DNA of 64,000 nucleotides from contig JACYLQ010000001.1 of the NCBI GenBank assembly GCA_015272395.1, positions 372,001-436,000 of the forward strand, in the 5' to 3' direction. The notes beneath the pieces are model-generated. The model was not told where the DNA came from. It saw only the letters and a program-made list of their open reading frames with translations, and searched no databases. Source of the DNA: Calothrix sp. C42_A2020_038 (lineage in GTDB: Bacteria; Cyanobacteriota; Cyanobacteriia; Cyanobacteriales; Nostocaceae). Of this stretch, positions 1 through 8,474 are shown in pieces (positions within the stretch are counted from its first letter, which is position 1; each line of letters begins with the position of its first letter). The position numbers and the translations under genes are program-made.

Positions 1-1433
1 TTCAATCCCAACCGGGCTAAATAGGATTCTAATTGCTCAATTCCTTCGTCTTGGGGGTCACGCTTTTTCTCTCGCCATACCTTTAACTCAATACCTAACG
101 TAACACCTTTATAGCGTAAACATAAATCCATTCTGTCACTACCAATTGCATATTCCCGTTCCAAGGTTCCACCACCATTGACAACACGATGCAAGAAAGC
201 CATTAATACGATATGGGGTGCGATTTCATGGTAGCCAGTACTACCTAATAATGGTTCTCCGTGCTGTCGCCAAAATTTGATAAAAGCTTCAAGTAAAGCA
301 GCTTTATTTAATTCACCTTCGGCAGTTAACCAACTGGGACTAATGTGGGGTAAACTATCCTGGGTTCCTTGGACTAAAACACGGGGAATCACTTCGCGGT
401 AAATCGGGTTAGCAATAACTAGTCCCCCCGCAGGATCGCGTCGCAATAATCCTAAATCGAGTAAATATTGACGGTCATCGTTGGGGGTATCGGGTAATGC
501 TTGTCCGGATAAAATCGGCTCAATGATGGCTTTAACTCGTTTTTCTCTGAGTTTTTCTGCTAAGGAATCCAAATGAGTATCTTGACGGGAAATTAATATT
601 TCCTTGGCTTGTAAAATATGTTCTTTGGTAATAGCAACACTTCTATCCCTAACCATTTTTTCCACAACTTCCTTGGCTAGAGCATTAACTAACCAAGGTT
701 GTCCTTGAGTTAAATCAAAAGCTATTGCTGTGGCTTCTTCTGTAAAAATTTGTCCCGTCTCTTCTGTATGTTGCTGGTACAATTCTGCAACTTCTGAAGC
801 GTTAAAATTTCTCAGAGTGATGGAACTAACTTTAATATTAAAAGGACTGGATGTATTTAATCTATCACTACCACCAGATGCAACTTTGTAATCCCGCACA
901 TCCTGTAAGCCAATCAATCCTACCGACGAGGGAAAATTTTCTGGACGACTGCGATAACCATCCCGCAACTGTCGTAAAACCGAAATCAAGGTTTCGTCTT
1001 GTAAAGAATCAATTTCATCGATAAATAGTACTAAAGGACGGTTGAGTTTTTGTGACCAGGCTCTTAAACTCGCTCTAATTCTCTGCCCAGGAGCATTATA
1101 AACCCAAATTGGGGGTTGTAGTTCAGTCGGTAGAATATCCTCAATTGTATCGCGCCAAGTTTCCAGAATCGCTAATTCTGCAGCACTGGGGTCATGATTA
1201 AATGCACTTCCTACCTCCACCGATACCATTACTGCTGCATAGCGTCCAGTTGCAGTTAATTGTTTAGCAAGTGCCAGCATTGCCGTAGTTTTACCCGTTT
1301 GACGCGGTGCATGAACGACAAAATAACTACGCTGTTGGATTAGCTCCTCCAAATCTGGTAATCGCGTTGTTGGAGATAGCATGTAGTGGATATCGGCTTG
1401 ACAGGGACCTGCAATGTTGAACCAGCGAGACAT
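1..1433 (-). CDS. AAA-type ATPase with C-terminal nuclease-like domain (partial, runs off left edge)
   Basis: The reading frame is open from an ATG at 1433 to the window edge, about 477 residues, with its C-terminus missing. Near the N-terminus (residues ~38-50) is a Walker A loop, APRQTGKTT, preceded by VVH. A Walker B-like LVLFIDEID follows, so this is a P-loop ATPase of the ORC/STAND-like kind. Toward the visible end (residues ~435-455) DLCLRYKGVTLGIELKVW carries the D...ExK pattern of PD-(D/E)xK nuclease folds, a pairing known in AAA-ATPase families of unknown role. The gene lies just downstream of a WD40 remnant on the same strand. Function is unknown; defence or mobile-element roles are possible but not shown. 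Confidence 0.8.
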   Translation of the reverse strand, partial: MSRWFNIAGPCQADIHYMLSPTTRLPDLEELIQQRSYFVVHAPRQTGKTTAMLALAKQLTATGRYAAVMVSVEVGSAFNHDPSAAELAILETWRDTIEDILPTELQPPIWVYNAPGQRIRASLRAWSQKLNRPLVLFIDEIDSLQDETLISVLRQLRDGYRSRPENFPSSVGLIGLQDVRDYKVASGGSDRLNTSSPFNIKVSSITLRNFNASEVAELYQQHTEETGQIFTEEATAIAFDLTQGQPWLVNALAKEVVEKMVRDRSVAITKEHILQAKEILISRQDTHLDSLAEKLREKRVKAIIEPILSGQALPDTPNDDRQYLLDLGLLRRDPAGGLVIANPIYREVIPRVLVQGTQDSLPHISPSWLTAEGELNKAALLEAFIKFWRQHGEPLLGSTGYHEIAPHIVLMAFLHRVVNGGGTLEREYAIGSDRMDLCLRYKGVTLGIELKVWREKKRDPQDEGIEQLESYLARLGL

Positions 1434-1470
1434 GGGAAGAGAAAGATAACGGACACTTTGAGTTTAGACG

Positions 1471-1695
1471 ATTTGTTTTTAGATAATCTTCTACCCAATT
1501 ACAACTTAATACTAGTAGTTGTTTGACATCTAAGTTTTCCTGCCAATCCCATAAAATTACCGTACCTTCCCGACTAGCTAAAGCAATGATTTTGCTGTTG
1601 GGATTAAAAGCAACTGTGCGAACTGCGTTATTCAAGCTCGTAAAAGTTTTCAGGAAGGCGCCATCTGATTTCCAAAGTTTTAAAGAAACACTCCG
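1471..1695 (-). pseudogene. Remnant of a WD40-repeat protein (3' end)
   Basis: Read on the minus strand, this stretch encodes SLKLWKSDGAFLKTF followed by VRTVAFNPNSK, GTVILWDW and CNWVEDYLKTN. That is a good WD40 blade plus the C-terminal tail typical of cyanobacterial WD40 proteins. No start codon with a ribosome site is present, and the frame is interrupted upstream: a TGA sits just before the blade, and the expected DG-S-V turn is out of frame, suggesting an indel. Past DYLKTN the frame continues into unrelated sequence overlapping the ATPase start. I read it as the decayed end of a larger WD40 gene; a short functional peptide is unlikely. The rest of 1434-1867 is AT-rich, with nothing recognisable. 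Confidence 0.6.
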
Positions 1696-1867
1696 TCTTC
1701 AGGAAATTACGCAAAGGTATATATTTAGTTTTGCTTATGTCTACCACTATAACCATAGTAATATTAATATGCATTAGATTAAATCAATATTTATCATAAT
1801 TTATTGTAGCTGGAAACTGCTATAAGTTCTAAAACTATTATACTATTGAATACCATTGTGTAAGTTT

Positions 1868-2824
1868 TTAAACTACAAAATTCTCGATGATACTAATATC
1901 CACTAAGGCAATTTTAATGCTAAAAGTATCTCCCATAGAGGCGCCGAATTCTAGTTCAATTTTTTTATTATCATTTTTGGCTTTAGCTTCCAATAAAGCA
2001 GTTCCCTCAAAATCTAGAATCATGATATGCAACATGGGTGGTAAATATTCTTGACCATACGTTGGATGTAACTCTACAACGATATCAAAATCATTTTCAT
2101 TAGTGTTGTGTTCATTACACCAAACTCTAATGATGACCCCTACAGATGTATCATGAGCTTGTTGTATACCAAAATTAATTAATTTAGCACGTTCAACATA
2201 ATTTCTCAGTTCGTCAGATGCACTTCTAAATTGCCAAGCTGGTTGAGTTAAAACTATAGATTCAATTGATGACCAACCCAATTCATAAAAATTTTCAAAC
2301 CATTTTTTTATATTGACAAAATTATGATGATTTGACGTAATTTCTTTGACTTCTATACTTTCCAAGTACTTTAGTAAATTTTCTAAAGGTTGTAAAGAGC
2401 TTATCGGTAAATTCTCGACTGATACTTCTTTGATAAACCCTAATATCTGGGCTGAGTGAAAAGACTCACTAATTTGTACAACTACATACCCAATTCTATT
2501 TGACTGAACTTCTGGTGGAATGTAGACAAAATCTGCATTTTCTAAAACAGGACGACATTCGATTTTACCCACATTTTTAATCGATAAATCAGCAACATCC
2601 ATTAGAGTTTGCTGTACCGGACTCCAACTATCGCTCGCTTCTAGGTCGGTTGCAAACCCCATACACTCTAAATAAAAATTTACAAAAGATACAGACAAGG
2701 TATTAAGCAAAACAGAAAGGCTTTTTTCTGGTGTAGCTTGCTCTCTTGACCATTGTTGCGCTAACTTATAAGCAACAGTCGATATCGGACCAGTAAATGT
2801 AGAAAATATTTCCGTACTACTCAT
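1868..2824 (-). CDS. DUF1822 family protein
   Basis: This 318-residue soluble protein has no signal peptide or membrane segment. Its sequence pattern (YKLAQQW near the N-terminus, VYIPPEV and IGYVVVQ in the middle, a C-terminal half ending in ...VDISIIENF) matches the cyanobacterial DUF1822 family, whose biochemical role is unknown. It starts 11 bp after the stop of the sigma-like gene with an AAAGGAAAA ribosome site, so the two are almost certainly co-transcribed. This sigma-like/DUF1822 pairing recurs in filamentous cyanobacteria, and DUF1822 may serve as a partner or regulator of the sigma-like protein (inference). Confidence 0.75.
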   Translation of the reverse strand: MSSTEIFSTFTGPISTVAYKLAQQWSREQATPEKSLSVLLNTLSVSFVNFYLECMGFATDLEASDSWSPVQQTLMDVADLSIKNVGKIECRPVLENADFVYIPPEVQSNRIGYVVVQISESFHSAQILGFIKEVSVENLPISSLQPLENLLKYLESIEVKEITSNHHNFVNIKKWFENFYELGWSSIESIVLTQPAWQFRSASDELRNYVERAKLINFGIQQAHDTSVGVIIRVWCNEHNTNENDFDIVVELHPTYGQEYLPPMLHIMILDFEGTALLEAKAKNDNKKIELEFGASMGDTFSIKIALVDISIIENFVV

Positions 2825-2835
2825 TCATTTTTCCT

Positions 2836-3504
2836 TTAATTTAAGTTTTCAACTCCACATAAATCTCGAAATTCATCACGAAATTTTTCTAAGGAGCGTT
2901 GATAAAAGTTACTTAAAGTTGCAACTGGAATATTCAAATCTTCTGAAATATCTTTCCAAGATACACCTGACCATCTTTTAATCGCTATTGCTCGAAAATT
3001 GATTTCGGGATATTTTTTGATACATGTTTGTCTTAAAATTCCTTTTGGGTCTATTTCTATATATTGCCTGATTTTTCTAAAAGCAGAAATATAATCTTCC
3101 GACTCACTTTCTTCATCTGTTGCATCTTCCAGATTTTCTAAGACAGAGCTTTCGACGTTAATTTCGCTGATATTGCCAATAACTTTGGGTATAGCTTCTT
3201 TAAAAAAACGTTTACTCAATAACATATTGACCCAAGTCATAAATGAAGCCCGTTCCGGGTCATACTTGTCAATATTTTTACATATATATAAAAATAGGTC
3301 TTGTACTGCTTCTTGATAAATTTGTTCATAAACTCCTGGAAATTGTCCTTTATATGGGTGACACAGTTTACCACTACGGTATATGCCATCGATTAGTTTT
3401 GATAGAGTTAGGCGCCTAGCAGTTGATAGAAATGGGTGTTGTTGAACCTGTAGAGCTAGCTCTTGAAGCTGTTGCTCATTCATATATTTATCTGTAGGAA
3501 TCAT
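2836..3504 (-). CDS. Sigma-70-family-like protein
   Basis: This is a 222-residue protein. Residues ~65-100 (EAVQDLFLYICKNIDKYDP, then FMTWVNMLL) match a sigma region 2 core. Residues ~170-215 (RAIAIKRWSGVSWKDISEDL, then IPVATLSNFYQRSLEKF) resemble a region 4 helix-turn-helix. The acidic linker between them (EDATDEESESEDY) is longer than in classical ECF sigma factors. It is the upstream gene of an operon with DUF1822. It probably acts as an alternative or divergent sigma factor; promoter recognition cannot be inferred. Two nearby methionines (residues 1 and 8) could each be the start. Confidence 0.7.
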   Translation of the reverse strand: MIPTDKYMNEQQLQELALQVQQHPFLSTARRLTLSKLIDGIYRSGKLCHPYKGQFPGVYEQIYQEAVQDLFLYICKNIDKYDPERASFMTWVNMLLSKRFFKEAIPKVIGNISEINVESSVLENLEDATDEESESEDYISAFRKIRQYIEIDPKGILRQTCIKKYPEINFRAIAIKRWSGVSWKDISEDLNIPVATLSNFYQRSLEKFRDEFRDLCGVENLN

Positions 3505-3636
3505 GTTCTCCTAAAAAATATCGGACAATTATTGTAGCTTCTATCCAAATTCTCTCTGAAAATTGACAAAACTTTACAATTTAATTCTTAGGGATGTCAT
3601 AAGTTTTGGATGTGAAGTAGGTTGGGGGAATGCAGT

Positions 3637-3665
3637 AGAACCCAACACAAATTGTGTTGGGTTCT
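3637..3665. repeat. 29-bp near-perfect palindrome
   Basis: The arms AGAACCCAACACAA and TTGTGTTGGGTTCT pair around one central base, giving a 14-bp stem. It lies in the gap between the GTPase stop (3722) and the sigma-like start (3504). It has no long T-run on either strand, so it is more likely a dispersed cyanobacterial palindrome of the AACCCAAC type than a classic terminator. Confidence 0.65.
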
Positions 3666-3721
3666 AGTTTGTAGAAAACGTTACATGTGCGATAGTTGGG
3701 AAACTTATTCAATTCGGGAAT

Positions 3722-6277
3722 TTAATTTTTATGCAACAGCATTGTATTGTCTTGATTAATTTTAATGGCACCGGCAACTAAACTTTGCCACTCCTGTTCA
3801 ACTCGTTTATTTTTTTCCTTCTCTTGCGCTCCTGACCAGAGTTTGGACTTATTCTTCTCATCGTCATAAAATTTTCGCCACTCTCTGGAAGCTGTCTCGC
3901 CTTTAAAGGCTAAAGTTACAAACTTGTCATATTTTGAGTATGCTTCTTGATTTGGAAACTGTAGCATTTTTTGCAGAGTCTGCTCGCAATCATCTACAAC
4001 TTTTTCGCGTAAAGAGTCGATTTTTTTAAGTATGGACTCATCCTCTGAACCAAAAGCTTGAGGAACTATAGTACTACTAATATCCAAAGAAGGTGCTTGA
4101 GGCTGCTTAACAAGTTCTTTCATGAAGAAGAATATGTTCTCAATAGCAACATAAGACAGTTTGTTAATTAGTTCATCGGGTAAAGGAACACCCGTTGTTT
4201 TGATTAGGAAAGTACTAATTTGGGCAATCAGTTGAGATATAGAGTTAGTACCAGTTGTTGGAGGTTCAGATTCTTGTAGAGAAGGTCTGAGACGAGAAAT
4301 ACTACTTTCCAGTTCAGAAGCTTCTTCAGACGTGAGGTTAGAAAGACTATTTTTAAGTTGCTCAACTTTCTCTGACTCAAATGAGTTTACACCATTTTTC
4401 AACAATTGATTTTCTGAGATTGGGTCAAGATGCTTATCTGGATTAAGTTCATTCAGGTGGGGTTGAAGCCACCTAATGATAGTATCTTCATAGGTATCGG
4501 TAGATTTTTTCATTTCCTGAAATGCTTCTTTCAATCTATTTGTATTTCTAGGAATTTGTTTTTCTACCTCATTAAAAAATGCAATTCCTTTATCTGAAGT
4601 CAATTTATTAAATTCTCCATCTTCAGATAATATTTCTACTATCGACAGTTGTAATTTTCTTTCTGATTCCTCAAGCGCTTTTGCTAATGATTTAAATTGC
4701 TTCGTTAATTTTTCTTTAAGCTCATTAATGCACATATAATATGCAATTTTGTGCGAGTCTCCATAAGCATTGCGGAAATCTCTGATTATATCCTCACGCA
4801 AAAATGATTCTTCTCTACAAACTTTAACAATTCGATTGACTTCTTGTTCAAATTCGCTCTCTTTCTCATTAGACTTAGCTCTTAATTCGTCTCTTTTTTG
4901 GAAAATTTTACTAGTCAAACCTTTCCAAAGCTTGTCTTCAAACCAATCAGTAAAATCTTTGACTATATTTTGATAATGTCCTTCTAATATATCATGGGCT
5001 ACTTCTAGTTTCGTATTAATTTCGTCTTTCAAAGCTTCTAAACGACGATTGCAGGAATGAAAATATTGTTCGTATATAGAACCAATATTGTTAGTTAAAT
5101 TTTCGAGTACTGGAGTCAGAATTTCTTGTTTAACTTCATCGGCCTTTGTACAATCTGCAATTAATGATTTACAAACATGAATTTCTTGTAAATCCATTCT
5201 TTCTTGAAAACTCTGGCAAGCAGATAGACTATCTTGTTCTGGGAGTTTGATACGATTAAAAACCATGAAGGAGCATTGACTGATAGGAAAATCTCCTAGA
5301 GCGTCACTGGCAATTTTGTACATGTGTCTATCTGCTTCTTGCCAATCATCACCTGTCGGGTCAGGTCTACGAACAAATAGAATAAAGTCAACATCTTGTT
5401 TAAGAGTTTTGATAAGTAATTCTACATCTAGAATACTATCATCACCTAAGCCAGGTAAATCGATAACTCCTATTTTCCCGACCTCATCTTCATAAGGAAA
5501 TTGGCAATGTATTCTTAGTTCTTTAACAGCCAGATATTCGCTATTTATTTGACCGTCACTACTCTTGATTTGAGTCGTATATCTTTGAATATCTTCTTTC
5601 GGAATCTTTTTAATTGGAGCGTCAATTAACGACTTGTAGTTGTTGTATCTATGGTAATAGTCTCCTCGCAGGCGCCGGGATAAATACTTGGCATTCACAT
5701 CATCTTCAAGCTCTTGAGGTAGAGGTGGAGGAAAGTTTAGAGTTTCTAAATCATCTGGAATAATTGGCTTGGGCCCTTTTAAGCGTAATTTATCAAAATA
5801 CAGATGAATAATTTCCTGAAGCGATGATGAAGAATGAAATTCTACTTCGTTTACTGCTAATTCTGGGTTACTAACATGGAAAATTTTACTCAAGCTTCTT
5901 GTACAAACTCCTCCAGAGCTAGTAGGAATTTCTGTATCATCAAGACCAGTTAAGCTGCGTAATAAGCGACTCTTCCCTTGACGCATTCGCCCAACTACAC
6001 CTATATTTAAAGTTGGACGAGATAGACGATTTTTTATATCTTTTAACTCATTTACTCCTTTACGAATTTGCTCTATATCCGTTGAAAAATTGATTTTTTC
6101 TAAGCGTTCTCTAGAAGCAGAATCCTTTTCATCAGCGTTCAGGTGTTTTTTGCGTTCTTGTTCCAGTTGTTTCAGTGCCTGCTCAAGGTTTGTCCATTTT
6201 TTCAAAATGTTCTCGATATTGCTAGCCTGTTGATTTCGTTTCTGAATGATAGCTTCAATTTTCTGTAGAATACTCAT
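3722..6277 (-). CDS. Dynamin-like large GTPase
   Basis: This 851-residue protein has an N-terminal coiled-coil (residues ~5-85) followed by a GTPase domain. The G1 P-loop is GVVGRMRQGKS (93-103), G3 is DLPG (273-276) after IGVI, and a G4-like NRIK lies at ~341-344 after SFMVF. The long remainder (~360-690 and 740-850) is charged and helical, like the stalk of bacterial dynamin-like proteins. A moderately hydrophobic stretch near 690-715 could contact membrane. Such proteins remodel or tether membranes, for example in stress or phage protection, but nothing here fixes the role. The gene is followed on the same strand by the sigma-like/DUF1822 pair after 217 bp. The G4 Asp is not obvious, so nucleotide specificity is uncertain. 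Confidence 0.75.
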   Translation of the reverse strand: MSILQKIEAIIQKRNQQASNIENILKKWTNLEQALKQLEQERKKHLNADEKDSASRERLEKINFSTDIEQIRKGVNELKDIKNRLSRPTLNIGVVGRMRQGKSRLLRSLTGLDDTEIPTSSGGVCTRSLSKIFHVSNPELAVNEVEFHSSSSLQEIIHLYFDKLRLKGPKPIIPDDLETLNFPPPLPQELEDDVNAKYLSRRLRGDYYHRYNNYKSLIDAPIKKIPKEDIQRYTTQIKSSDGQINSEYLAVKELRIHCQFPYEDEVGKIGVIDLPGLGDDSILDVELLIKTLKQDVDFILFVRRPDPTGDDWQEADRHMYKIASDALGDFPISQCSFMVFNRIKLPEQDSLSACQSFQERMDLQEIHVCKSLIADCTKADEVKQEILTPVLENLTNNIGSIYEQYFHSCNRRLEALKDEINTKLEVAHDILEGHYQNIVKDFTDWFEDKLWKGLTSKIFQKRDELRAKSNEKESEFEQEVNRIVKVCREESFLREDIIRDFRNAYGDSHKIAYYMCINELKEKLTKQFKSLAKALEESERKLQLSIVEILSEDGEFNKLTSDKGIAFFNEVEKQIPRNTNRLKEAFQEMKKSTDTYEDTIIRWLQPHLNELNPDKHLDPISENQLLKNGVNSFESEKVEQLKNSLSNLTSEEASELESSISRLRPSLQESEPPTTGTNSISQLIAQISTFLIKTTGVPLPDELINKLSYVAIENIFFFMKELVKQPQAPSLDISSTIVPQAFGSEDESILKKIDSLREKVVDDCEQTLQKMLQFPNQEAYSKYDKFVTLAFKGETASREWRKFYDDEKNKSKLWSGAQEKEKNKRVEQEWQSLVAGAIKINQDNTMLLHKN

Positions 6278-7018
6278 TGTTTTTACCTTGTTTGTTGTTA
6301 GTTAATTTTAGCGGCGAGCAGCTTATTTGCTTCTTGAATAAGTCGAGACTTTTAAGGATTAGCGTCTGACTAATCGCGCGAGTATACGGAAGATTAGAAC
6401 TAATGTACGGATGAGAACTGCTGGATGCATAAGAACCTCGTGAGTAGTATGTTTATGTACTGTTACCAATTGCATATCAAGATGTATAATCAAGAACCAC
6501 ACCCTAACCCTCCCCGATATCGGGGAGGGAACGTCCCCTGTTTACAAGTGAGGAGGTGTAAAATTGAACTATAAAATTTCTGTAACGGACTGTACACCTA
6601 GCTTAATGTTTAATGAATAGCTTTCGCTCGTCACCTCACTCGACCAACCCACACCTGACTATTGCGATCGAAATATATCGTTCTAATCTGTATGGATTGG
6701 CTGTGAGTGAAAGAGGTTGGGCGAAGCTGTCGGCTAATAATATATGTATGTTCTGACTCAAACCTAAATTCTTGGTATCAACAAAGATGTCAATCTTATT
6801 GCCGATGATTGCGATTGACTAGACATCTTGCGTGAATCTTCTACTCTAACGGTTAGAAAACGCAGCTATACAGACATGCTTTCGCTCACTCAGAAGCTAA
6901 ATTTCTAAGTGAGTCCACGCGGGTGGACTTCGTTAGTAATAGCTGCGAATTCGATTCACTATGCATTTGTGCAGTCGAGCAACTGCTTATGTCACCTTCG
7001 ACTGCGATCCAGGGCTAT
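6278..7018. other. 741-bp gene-free region with palindrome and dispersed repeat
   Basis: No credible coding sequence is seen. It contains a perfect palindrome (6508-6529) and, near 6909-6960, a stretch beginning GAGTCCACGCGGGTGGACTT and followed by TAGCTGCGAATTCGATTC. The latter resembles a dispersed intergenic repeat common in Nostocales (recognised from memory, moderate certainty). The right end is part of the tandem LysM duplication. Confidence 0.5.
6508..6529. repeat. 22-bp perfect palindrome
   Basis: CCCTCCCCGAT joined to ATCGGGGAGGG is a perfect inverted repeat without a spacer. Related CCCC/GGGG hairpins occur near 36006, 43897 and 44035 in this window. Confidence 0.7.
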
Positions 7019-7186
7019 CTAGGGAATGTTCAAAACTTGTCCAGGACGAAGAGAATTTGGATCGTTTCCAATCACACCTCTGTTTGCTTCAAAGATTTTT
7101 CGACCATTGGCATCGGAACCATCACCATACATAGCTAGTGCAATTTTCGATAGGTCATCACCGGGCTGGACTGTGTAAGTTCTCAT
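7019..7186 (-). CDS. Single LysM-domain mini-protein, copy 1
   Basis: This 55-residue protein begins [20 protein letters not shown] and ends RPGQVLNIP. It is essentially one LysM module, the fold that binds N-acetylglucosamine-containing glycans such as peptidoglycan. No signal peptide is visible, so it may be cytoplasmic or act as a partner subunit. An AAGGAGATTAATC leader sits immediately upstream of the ATG. It differs from copy 2 mainly in the C-terminal half (IFEANRGVIGNDPNSLRPG against [19 protein letters not shown]), so both copies appear to be kept as coding sequences. Copy 2 lies upstream on the same strand. Confidence 0.75.
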   Translation of the reverse strand: MRTYTVQPGDDLSKIALAMYGDGSDANGRKIFEANRGVIGNDPNSLRPGQVLNIP

Positions 7187-7332
7187 GATTAATCTCCTTT
7201 TTGATTGGGCTACTGCGGAAAAATATCTAATGATTTAGCTTGGTTCTCATCAGATTTGGTTGTAGTTAAGCTAGACATTTGTGCAGCAGAACTGCTGCTT
7301 ATGCCGTCTTGGATATTGCAAACCCGGTCTAT

Positions 7333-7500
7333 TTAGGGAATGGTCAAAACTTGTCCAGGAAGCAGATAATTTGGATCGCTTCCAATCACACTTTTGTTTG
7401 CTTCATAGATTTTTCGACCATTGGCATCGGAACCATCACCATACATAGCTAGTGCAATTTTCGATAGGTCATCACCGGGCTGGACTGTGTAAGTTCTCAT
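7333..7500 (-). CDS. Single LysM-domain mini-protein, copy 2
   Basis: This 55-residue LysM protein starts at the ATG at 7500, not at a longer in-frame TTG/ATG upstream, because AAGGAG lies 8 bases before this ATG and the same start is conserved in copy 1. It has the canonical LysM opening [13 protein letters not shown] and the closing [10 protein letters not shown]. It is the upstream member of the tandem pair. The family role is glycan or peptidoglycan binding; the specific function is unknown. Confidence 0.8.
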   Translation of the reverse strand: MRTYTVQPGDDLSKIALAMYGDGSDANGRKIYEANKSVIGSDPNYLLPGQVLTIP

Positions 7501-7766
7501 GATTAATCTCCTTTTTGATTGGGCTACTGCGAGCAAAATATCTAATGATGTAGCCTTGTTCTCATCAGATTTGGTTGTAGTTAAGCTCTTTGCTTAACTG
7601 TTCTCATCGTATCCTGTTCACTCGAATAGGAAAGTCATGATTTTTCGCTCTTTTGAGAAGATGAGCATTAATTATTTTTCGATTTTTGCTAATTGAATCG
7701 GTCGTACTTAATTTCTAAAAGAGGAGATGATATTGAATTTTGATTGTACATTTTTACTATTAAAAT

Positions 7767-8312
7767 TCAATTAGAGTTGTCTGCACGTAAAAACTCTATA
7801 GTATCTTCACACCACTTCAACCACTCAACTTCATACCGTATACCCTGTTGAAGTGTTACATAACGATATTTTTCTGCCAAAGGTAAAGTTTGCGGGTCTA
7901 CAAAATACTTTTCCGCTATTGCTCGATACGCTTTTAACTTGTCCTGGTGCTGCGCGCGATGATTTTCCAATTCTTTGATGATTTTGTTTTTCGGTACAAC
8001 ACAAGATGCAAACACTTTTACAAGCAACTCGTCCTTGATAGGACTAACTTCTGATGGTTCCAATATCCATCTACGAAGGTATTCTTTTCCTGTCTCTGTA
8101 ACTGAGAATACCTTCTTGTCCGGGCGCCCTTCTTGCTTAACTACTTCTGCAACAATGTACCCTTCTTCCTCTAACTTACTCAACTCTCGATAAATCTGCT
8201 GCTGCGTTGCGTGCCAAAAAAAACCCACAGTCCCCGCAAACTTCTTTGATAAATCATACCCGCTACACGCTGAGTCTAACAATGCCGCCAAAATCGCATG
8301 AGATATTGCCAT
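7767..8312 (-). CDS. PadR-family transcriptional regulator
   Basis: This 181-residue protein has an N-terminal winged helix (residues ~1-85). It opens MAISHAILAALLDSACSGYD, followed by TQQQIYRELSKLEEEGYI and GRPDKKVFSVTETGKEYL, the standard PadR signature. A C-terminal helical dimerisation region (~95-180) ends in a basic/aromatic segment (EVEWLKWCEDTIEFL). PadR proteins usually repress a neighbouring gene and respond to small phenolic or hydrophobic ligands. It is divergent from the Coq4-like gene, and the intervening 162 bp carry a large palindrome that is the likely operator. Confidence 0.9.
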   Translation of the reverse strand: MAISHAILAALLDSACSGYDLSKKFAGTVGFFWHATQQQIYRELSKLEEEGYIVAEVVKQEGRPDKKVFSVTETGKEYLRRWILEPSEVSPIKDELLVKVFASCVVPKNKIIKELENHRAQHQDKLKAYRAIAEKYFVDPQTLPLAEKYRYVTLQQGIRYEVEWLKWCEDTIEFLRADNSN

Positions 8313-8355
8313 AACTGAATTTAATTATTTCTTTAGTTTTTTGACGTAAATTTAA

Positions 8356-8385
8356 TTGACATACTCACTTTGTTGAATATATAGT
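8356..8385 (+). promoter_or_regulatory. Sigma-70-type promoter for the Coq4-like gene
   Basis: TTGACA (8356-8361) is followed after 18 bp by TATAGT (8380-8385), or after 16 bp by TATATA. This would place transcription start just before the palindrome at 8399. Confidence 0.5.
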
Positions 8386-8398
8386 ATAAAGCATCTAT

Positions 8399-8436
8399 AT
8401 TACTCAATTAATTTACTAGTAACATAATTGAGTAAT
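8399..8436. promoter_or_regulatory. Nested 38-bp palindrome, probable PadR operator
   Basis: The outer arms ATTACTCAATTA (8399-8410) and TAATTGAGTAAT (8425-8436) are exact inverted repeats. The inner TTACTAGTAA (8413-8422) is a perfect palindrome with the same centre (8417/8418). Only the two base pairs between arms and core do not match. The site lies just downstream of the predicted promoter of the Coq4-like gene and upstream of the divergent PadR gene, so repression by PadR is the simplest reading (inference). Confidence 0.65.
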
Positions 8437-8474
8437 ATTCAAATTAGAGATTCGCTACCCAGTACGAGGTATTT

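Larger units (their letters stand above)
6964..7587. repeat. Tandem direct duplication (two ~310-bp copies) carrying a LysM gene each
   Basis: Copy 1 spans about 6964-7272 and copy 2 about 7276-7587. They match from CATTTGTGCAG to TTAAGCT with scattered substitutions and small indels, at an offset of 312-315 bp. Each copy carries one complete LysM coding sequence with its own ribosome site, so the unit duplicated as a gene plus leader. Confidence 0.9.

Noticed and set aside
1327-1635. Apparent 102-residue gene with WD40-like text
   Set aside because: It starts at TTG without a ribosome site, is broken upstream, and its tail runs into the ATPase gene; better read as a WD40 remnant.
6900-7140. 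Plus-strand ORF at 6923-7138
   Set aside because: It is antisense to LysM copy 1, whose frame is supported by the duplicate.
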